Part shown: piece after piece, positions 59,015 through 64,000 of the stretch | How the letters are laid out: the number at the start of each line of letters is the position of its first letter | Numbering within the stretch: the stretch's first letter is position 1 | Assembly (NCBI GenBank): GCA_019055375.1 | Contig: JAHQIW010006152.1 | Coordinates: forward strand, 62,001 to 126,000 | Reading direction: 5' to 3' | Source of the DNA: Parelaphostrongylus tenuis | Taxonomy: Eukaryota; Nematoda; Chromadorea; Rhabditida; Metastrongylidae | DNA length: 64,000 nt | Translations under genes and position numbers: made by a program | Notes under the pieces: model-generated | The model's database searches: none | What the model saw: only the letters and a program-made list of their open reading frames with translations | What the model was told of the DNA's origin: nothing

Positions 59015-59400
59015 ATTCTTCGTTTCGAATGTTTTATTAAGACCACGCTCAAACTTCATTATGCTTGATAATTCTTTTTTTGAGCTACGCATGTGGTCTG
59101 TTATGGGCACTCGTACAGCCCAATACACGTGTTTCGGTCTTGACGATCCCGTCAGTTGGGCATGCACTTCGTCTTTAGCCACTGCTCTCGGGGGAACTCT
59201 AGATAGATTAGGCGGTGACGCACAATTTACACATGCCGTCAAGTGAAATAAATCACTAGATCGGTAGTGTTGCACACTCGATTGCTCTTGGCTGATATCG
59301 TTAAATATATTACTTCTTTCGTTCTGAGTGTTTTCTTAGGACTACGCTCAATTTTCATTATGCATGATGCATGATATTCCTATTTTTCAAAGACAGGTCA
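59015..59400. mobile_element. Family A ribozyme element in partial direct tandem
   Basis: Unit 1 opens at about 59022 (cgtttcgaatgttttattaa, accacgctcaaac), carries the minus motif at 59118-59161 and ends at gattgctcttggctgatatc (59280-59299). A second unit opens at about 59317 (ctttcgttctgagtgttttc, actacgctcaatt) and is truncated. Start-to-start spacing is about 295 bp. Confidence 0.6.
59118..59161 (-). ncRNA. Hammerhead motif with compensatory stem I
   Basis: Minus strand: stem I GCCCAA with TTGGGC, six pairs. Other family A copies have GCCCGA with TCGGGC, so a G-C pair has become A-T with pairing kept. GAAA, the stem III ACGT loop and GTA cleavage are intact. CTGACGG replaces CTGACGA, which should harm activity. 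Confidence 0.65.
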
Positions 59401-59532
59401 TCAATCAGCAGCAGCAGGACGTGAAAAGCTCGAGGACGTTTGTGGAGAAATGATTGGGAAGAACGAATCAAATGCAAGAAGTCAGGGATTTGACAGTTAA
59501 GTGTGCTGAGAGGTTATCTAATTATCAATCAT

Positions 59533-59562
59533 AGGTGGGTCCAAAAGTAAAGCGGTTTCAAA
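59533..59562 (+). mobile_element. Mariner terminal-repeat fragment
   Basis: ggtccaaaagtaaagcggtttc resembles the ggtgcaaaagtaatggcggttt ends at 34632 and 35127. No matching right end was found nearby. The surrounding 59400-60500 shows no gene. Confidence 0.45.
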
Positions 59563-60504
59563 CTTCAGGTTTTGTGGTAACGCCAGTTTTTCGATATATT
59601 CCAGTACTAAACGGCAACAATTGTGCTTCAGTTTTCGCCAAAATACTTCATTAGAGTACAAGTTTATGCTGACAAACAATAGATTCTTACATCACATATG
59701 AGTCAAGCAATCGAGTGCGACTGGCGTTGCGATTTACATGCTTGTTGTCTCGGTTCCGCCCCAGAGCGCGCCAAGCCCTCCATCCTTGAGGGTCGGAAAA
59801 GTGGTACTGAATTTTGGTACCGATATCAAGGAATCGGTACCGAATAATCGGTATCGAAAATAAGGCAACACCGATACTGCCTTGATACACAGATAAACCA
59901 TCTCGAATCATTGTGCAGGCAAAACACGCGCTTGACCACTTTTGGGTGCTTTATGAAGTCGAATGTATAACGCATGTCTCAAGAAGTGATCGACGCTAAC
60001 AGTTTTACCCCTTACTCTTAGTATCTGCGAAACTAGTTGTACAATGTGGGGGCCAAGCTTTGTTGTTGTCAATGCGACTGCATCTTTTATTCTATCAGTG
60101 CCATTGCGATCCACAAATGAATCTCATAACGATAACATCTTCTGTTTCATTCAGTTGGTATGGCTACAATTCACCGACCTTTCTCAAACTTCCTATTCTT
60201 TCAAATAACGGAAAACTGATGCTCAATATTAGTTTTGGAGCATCTGCAACCATTTAAATAGTGTTCGTCAAGCGCTACTCAGTACCCACGGTGTTCTCGA
60301 CGCCACGGTTCGTATTATGGAACGCCTTCCCAGATATCTTTCCACGATTTGAATTATTATAGAAAGCACTTCCGTGGTCCAATTTTTCTGATACCACCTA
60401 GAGTTGCTTCCACAGGATGTTGGAGTCATGCATGCGGCTCCATGAAACATTGTAGAGATGACCAAGTTCAAGTTTAATCTACACCACAAAAATTGGCTTT
60501 GCCC

Positions 60505-60612
60505 TGACGGTGGTCAATCTGGTGCTGCTATCCTGCTAGACAGTTAGGTACCAAATCATCGACTCCACAGAAATGAAGGGCATAGTAATCTGAATTGGGC
60601 CCCGTTTGATCC
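60505..60612 (-). repeat. SINE family A body fragment
   Basis: ggtgctgctatcctgctagacag, ggtaccaaatcatcgactcc and aaatgaagggc correspond to the middle of family A SINEs (compare 30360-30430). Confidence 0.5.
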
Positions 60613-60739
60613 AGTGAACCATATACCTCCAACAACTTCACTTCAAGCACTCTACCTTGAAGATCTATTACATGGTAAAAAGGTACGCAACGAATAAATT
60701 TCACGATGACAGCAACATAGAGTGATGTCAAAACAAGGA

Positions 60740-60812
60740 CAATGTAGTGCAGTGGTTACAACGCAGCACGCGTCCCCGAGAAGGGTAAGGCGCGGGTTCG
60801 ACTCCTTGCCTG
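60740..60812 (+). repeat. tRNA-like SINE, family C
   Basis: A-box tagtgcagtggttac, then cgcgtccccgagaagg, and a perfect B-box gggttcgactcc at 60794-60805. It lacks a pairing acceptor stem and an anticodon arm, so it is a SINE head or tRNA pseudogene. 60813-61337 holds nothing I recognise. Confidence 0.6.
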
Positions 60813-61390
60813 GGGTCCGGAGTTTATATAATTCTCAGCATGTAAGGTGAACAAAGGACAACCACTGAAAAAACTCGACACATGTGGTGATTCCCACGTG
60901 CGCATTCCATGTCACTTTTTAGGCACTTCCTCCAGTGAATTTCCAAAAAAAAGGCCACTCAACGCCTAACGTATCGTCAATCGAAGCGCAATATCTACGT
61001 ATGCCGAAATCAGTAGACATTTCGCTTAGGACCCGACAAAAGTCGGATCCGACTGGGTTTTTTTTTTAAATAGTCGTCCTTTTATTCAGCCATCAAAAAG
61101 GAAAGAAGTGAAACCAGATATTTTGGGTCATAAAGAGGCCAGCCTATTGAGCGTACTCAAAGAGCTACCGTCCAAGCGTGTGCAGACTATTGTGCCCATA
61201 CAGTAGGTCAGATGTTAAACAAAATCTTTGCTCTATTATATGACTCCTCTTGAAATAAGGAGATTCAAAATCAACAGAAAAGCTTTATCATAGTTCTTCA
61301 TTCAATTGCTTCCATAGATCTCGCTCAAAAACAACGGTAATAATGATAACATGTTCTTAGCCTTTTATGAGGTCTGGTACGGCACTTATA

Positions 61391-61437
61391 CAGTATTTGA
61401 CAAGCCAGTTTCGCCTTTCCAAACTCATCAGTAGTAC
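61391..61437 (-). ncRNA. Hammerhead ribozyme motif, intact core
   Basis: Minus strand: CTGATGA (61431-61425). Stem II GTTT-GGAA-AGGC, two Watson-Crick and two G-T pairs. GAAA (61412-61409). Stem III A-T and C-G closing a six-base loop. Cleavage triplet GTC (C61399). Stem I GTACTA with AAATAC, only four of six pairs. The core is fully conserved; stem I is weak. Confidence 0.7.
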
Positions 61438-61663
61438 GGTACCTTCCGATTTAGCCGATCTTTGCAAGCGGATATACCACATGAAGGTTTATAAAAGTAG
61501 TCGAATGAAGAGGTATGACTCATTTTACAAGCCACGACCTCGATTGTTAGTCACCACAATGTCGGAAGATTTTACCACCTAACTTGCGGTGATCGGTTAT
61601 TCGGCAGCAATTCCTCTATATGTAGAGGTATATCCCCTGCAAAGAATCGGCTGAAGCGAACAG

Positions 61664-61712
61664 CACCAACCTCCTGATGAACTTGGAGAAGCGAAACAAA
61701 CCTGTCTGGAAC
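61664..61712 (+). ncRNA. Hammerhead-like motif, partner of 61391
   Basis: CTGATGA at 61674-61680, a short CTT/AAG stem II with A/C at its base, GAAA at 61693-61696, stem III C-G with a six-base loop, GTC cleavage triplet. Stem I pairing is poor (TGG after the cleavage site, nearest CCA is displaced). Confidence 0.5.
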
Positions 61713-62041
61713 TGCATAAGTGCCATACCAGACCTCACAAAAGGCTCAAAACATATTATCATATTATCTTTATCAAAGCCGTAAAAAAAACAACACCTTA
61801 CAAACAGATTGATGATAAAATGGAATATCATTGGGACGCTATCCAATGCTATTCAGAAAAAACCACAATCATTTACCACAACGATATATGATATTTACAT
61901 AACGAGTAACATTACGTACATATTTAGACATGTCTAGTTTGACTAGGCCAGAATGAATACTAAAGATGTCTGCGACATCGAAAACGACCTCTTAGTCCAA
62001 CGGGGACGCGCAATGCATGTACAGGACGGCGTTCGGTAATG

Positions 62042-62530
62042 TCAAAAAAACTGAGTCATATTAGTAAAAGTCATTTCGCCGTCAGGAAAATCATCCGGCG
62101 ATAACAATTGAGGGTTTTCCGGAAAGCTAAGGAACACTTCCGTTGCACCAAATTTCGATCCGTAGTGTCCTGCCCAGAATTGATTATCCTTTCCACGGCT
62201 CATGATAGCCAATTTACGCATACCAGTGGGATAATTCGTGAACACTTCTTCAACGGTTTCCCATAACTTTCCTCCTAAAGCGAAAAAAATGAAAAGATTA
62301 AACAAATGATTGGAGAGACAGCTACCACTCAACGAATGTGAATGCATACCTTCCCACTGATCCCATGACCTGACAACAGTACGAAAACGCGGTAAATTAA
62401 TATGTGCATTGAAACGCTCTTCCCTTCTAAGTAGCTGTACACGAAGTTCGTAAGTGGCTCCACAATCCTCCCTACAAGAACAGCGCTCGCGAACGGTGAT
62501 TTTCGGCCGTATCTCATCCATAACCCATGC
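62042..62530 (-). CDS. F-box-associated (FBA) domain protein, last two exons
   Basis: Exons 62530-62350 (acceptor ttttcag) and 62274-62042 (acceptor gctttag), joined in phase, encode about 136 residues and end in TGA. The sequence matches the second half of the FBA domain of FBXO2/6/44-type proteins: MDEIRPKITVRE, RSDCGC-like CREDCGATYELRVQLL, YPTGMRKLAIMSRGKD, then FWAGHYGSKFGATEVFLSF. In mammals this domain binds glycoproteins or other substrates for SCF ubiquitin ligases. The F-box and first half of the domain should be in upstream exons at higher coordinates; I could not find them with confidence in 62560-63710. 5' incomplete. Confidence 0.75.
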   Translation of the reverse strand, partial: AWVMDEIRPKITVRERCSCREDCGATYELRVQLLRREERFNAHINLPRFRTVVRSWDQWEGMHSHSLSGSCLSNHLFNLFIFFALGGKLWETVEEVFTNYPTGMRKLAIMSRGKDNQFWAGHYGSKFGATEVFLSFPENPQLLSPDDFPDGEMTFTNMTQFF

Positions 62531-63711
62531 CTGAAAAGATATTGAAACCCAACCAACTCTCTTTGAGCAGACGAAGACGGGGTAACGCAGCTGTTAGTGG
62601 TTTGGCGTACCGGAAAATCGAAGTGATAAGCGATGAGCTGGTTCGATTTCCTCCCAAGCGCTCTCTTAGAATCAATCGACCGAAACTTCAGGAAGGCCTT
62701 GGCTCGGCTACCACCGCTATTACAAGGAGAATCGCCTCAACCAGCATTCTACAGCATTCATAAGGAAGAAGGAACCCTCAAGGAGCCAAAGCAACGGGAG
62801 GACTGCACGAGGACCTTTATGGATAATGACTGCGAGGAAGAGAATCGAATACAAGAAGTGCCGGGTTCCGCACAGTGAATTATGATGATGGGCCGTAAGA
62901 AATATATGGAATAATATGAGTAACACGTTAACTGTAGTAGACTATTGAAAATTTTCACTTAGTTAGCTTCTTTCTTCCCTTGATCACTTAATTTGATCCG
63001 TATCACACTTTTTCTTAACTGTGCAGGTCCTAGCACTTATAGCATCCAATTCATCTCTTCGTTTGCTTAAGAATTTCATCTCCTTCGTGAACTTCGTAGG
63101 GCACTACTGGTCGAGCACGTCTCCTTGAAATCTCAAAGGTAGCCAGGCTGGGGCATTACTCAGGCCGTTCGTTATTGTTAGCCAGAGAGTATTGGGGATT
63201 TGGGAATCAACCTCGCCTCGAATCGCATCGAACATCACAACCACTCAGCTACAGGCTCCCCACACAAATTCAGCAATCAAGTATTACGTTTGACTTCAAA
63301 CAAAAGATTTGCCTCACCTCTACACCACTTTTTTCTAGATCAATCTCACAGTATCGATAACACCAATCATAGCTTGTTGCGAAACAGATACGAACTTCAC
63401 TTGATTCGCAATAAATAGGTGGATTTTCGATTATTATCCTGAAATCAGTACGTACAAAACTGAAAGCTCAGAAGAAAGCACTTGACATAACCTTAGCTAA
63501 AACAAAACTGCAATGTGAAAAACCGCCATTACGGAATTTACATGCCGCTAGTTAATTTGAAAGGAACACATTTCCCATTAACGTAAAGCAAAAACGGCGA
63601 AAAACCAACCAACCTTCACAGGACTTAAAGTCTAAACAAATCCAACAGTCGACAATAGTTTCTTTCAAATTTTAGCTAATACCACAAAGTTGAAAAGTTA
63701 GTTTTACTAGG
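62531..63711. other. Upstream of FBA exons, no confident exon
   Basis: Contains a tRNA-like head on the minus strand (about 63270-63195: gcctgtagctgagtggttgtg and B-box-like aggttgattccca). The plus-strand frame 62527-62763 is rich in Arg and Ser and resembles no domain I know. The remaining FBA exons may be further upstream. Confidence 0.4.
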
Positions 63712-63881
63712 CTAACATTTAACGTCTTCGTATTCTTCAGAGTCGAAGACTCGTTCGTCCTCGTTGTGGATCTTCGCTTCCTCGTTCGAGTTGATTCTTT
63801 TGCGGCGGACTCGCACGAAGATCCCCATCGGATTCACAACGATGGCAAACGACTGTGGACAATCGACTCGAGTCTTCGCCT
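63712..63881 (-). CDS. Candidate terminal exon of an unrecognised gene
   Basis: Acceptor tattcttcag before 63881, open for 56 codons to TAG at 63714-63712. It encodes AKTRVDCPQSFAIVVNPMG, a basic RVRRKR run and an acidic end (DERVFDSEEYEDVKC). Third-position use and the charged tail look coding, but no family is recognised and the donor exon lies outside the window. It could be the cytoplasmic tail of a membrane protein; this is not supported further. Confidence 0.4.
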
Positions 63882-64000
63882 CTGAAGAATACAAGAGACG
63901 TCGAGACATTAGCCGAATAAAACTTATTCACCAACCCCATGGCATTATCTAAATCATTAAACAAACCACTGTTGGTTGGCAGTGTCGAAGTTAAAAGAAA

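Larger units (their letters stand above)
61338..61768. mobile_element. Ribozyme-bearing element, family B, with two motifs
   Basis: Inverted ends: gataacatgttcttagcctt on the left and aaaggctcaaaacatattatca on the right, then ggtctggtacggcacttat against ataagtgccataccagacc. Left motif, minus, 61391-61437; right motif, plus, 61664-61712. Arms of about 120 bp flank a centre of about 180 bp. It is unlinked to the segmental duplication. Confidence 0.7.

Noticed and set aside
60740..60812. tRNA-like sequence with perfect B-box as a tRNA gene
   Set aside because: No closing acceptor stem or anticodon arm, and it belongs to a repeated SINE-like set.

Overview
The window is eukaryotic nuclear DNA, most likely from a nematode. 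The signs are short exons with TTTTCAG-type acceptors, a nematode-style tRNA-Gly(UCC), RTE-type LINE fragments, mariner remnants and many tRNA-derived SINEs. A strongylid (clade V, hookworm-like) genome is my inference; nothing here proves the species. Fewer than one base in ten is protein coding. Most of the sequence is transposon debris, segmental duplication and a large tandem array.

Layout. 1-1486 is gene-free. 1487-21150 is a nested segmental duplication. A block at about 1487-5960 recurs in direct orientation at about 8985-12915, and a 5.9 kb block (3103-8968) recurs inverted at 14477-21148. A SINE present in both inverted arms but missing from the middle copy, and an RTE fragment present only in the right arm, order the events. 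23.4-33.3 kb holds a complete 13-exon minus-strand gene for a ribosomal-L1-domain protein of the RSL1D1/Cic1 type (444 aa predicted). 36.0-38.9 kb holds a minus-strand 5-exon gene for SDE2, with a ubiquitin-like fold, the GGKGG processing site and an acidic tail. Their introns and spacer are full of SINEs, mariner MITEs and ribozyme-bearing elements. A tRNA-Gly(UCC) lies at 40.2 kb. 43.0-44.7 kb has two candidate 3' exons of an unrecognised minus-strand gene. 45.26-57.90 kb is a 12.6 kb tandem array of units of about 86 and 120 bp with higher-order structure. 62.0-62.5 kb has the last two exons of an F-box-associated (FBA) domain gene, and 63.7-63.9 kb a likely terminal exon of another gene.

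The most striking signal is a set of hammerhead ribozyme motifs (CUGANGA, stem II, GAAA, tiny stem III, UH cleavage site, stem I). They sit in two families of short elements with long terminal inverted repeats. In both families the left repeat carries a motif on the minus strand and the right repeat one on the plus strand, so a transcript of either strand has a ribozyme near its 3' end. Several copies have all three stems and a normal core, and stem I shows compensatory changes between copies. One such element contains the 12.6 kb array inside its right end. A second notable family is a mariner derivative in which the DNA-binding part of the transposase is joined at the same codon region to an internal terminal-repeat sequence in three copies; one of these still has an open 128-codon frame.

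RSL1D1 acts in nucleolar ribosome assembly and SDE2 in splicing and replication stress. Both are housekeeping genes on one strand about 2.7 kb apart, and nothing else links them. Exon coordinates come from reading splice sites and phases by eye, and no alignment or search was run.
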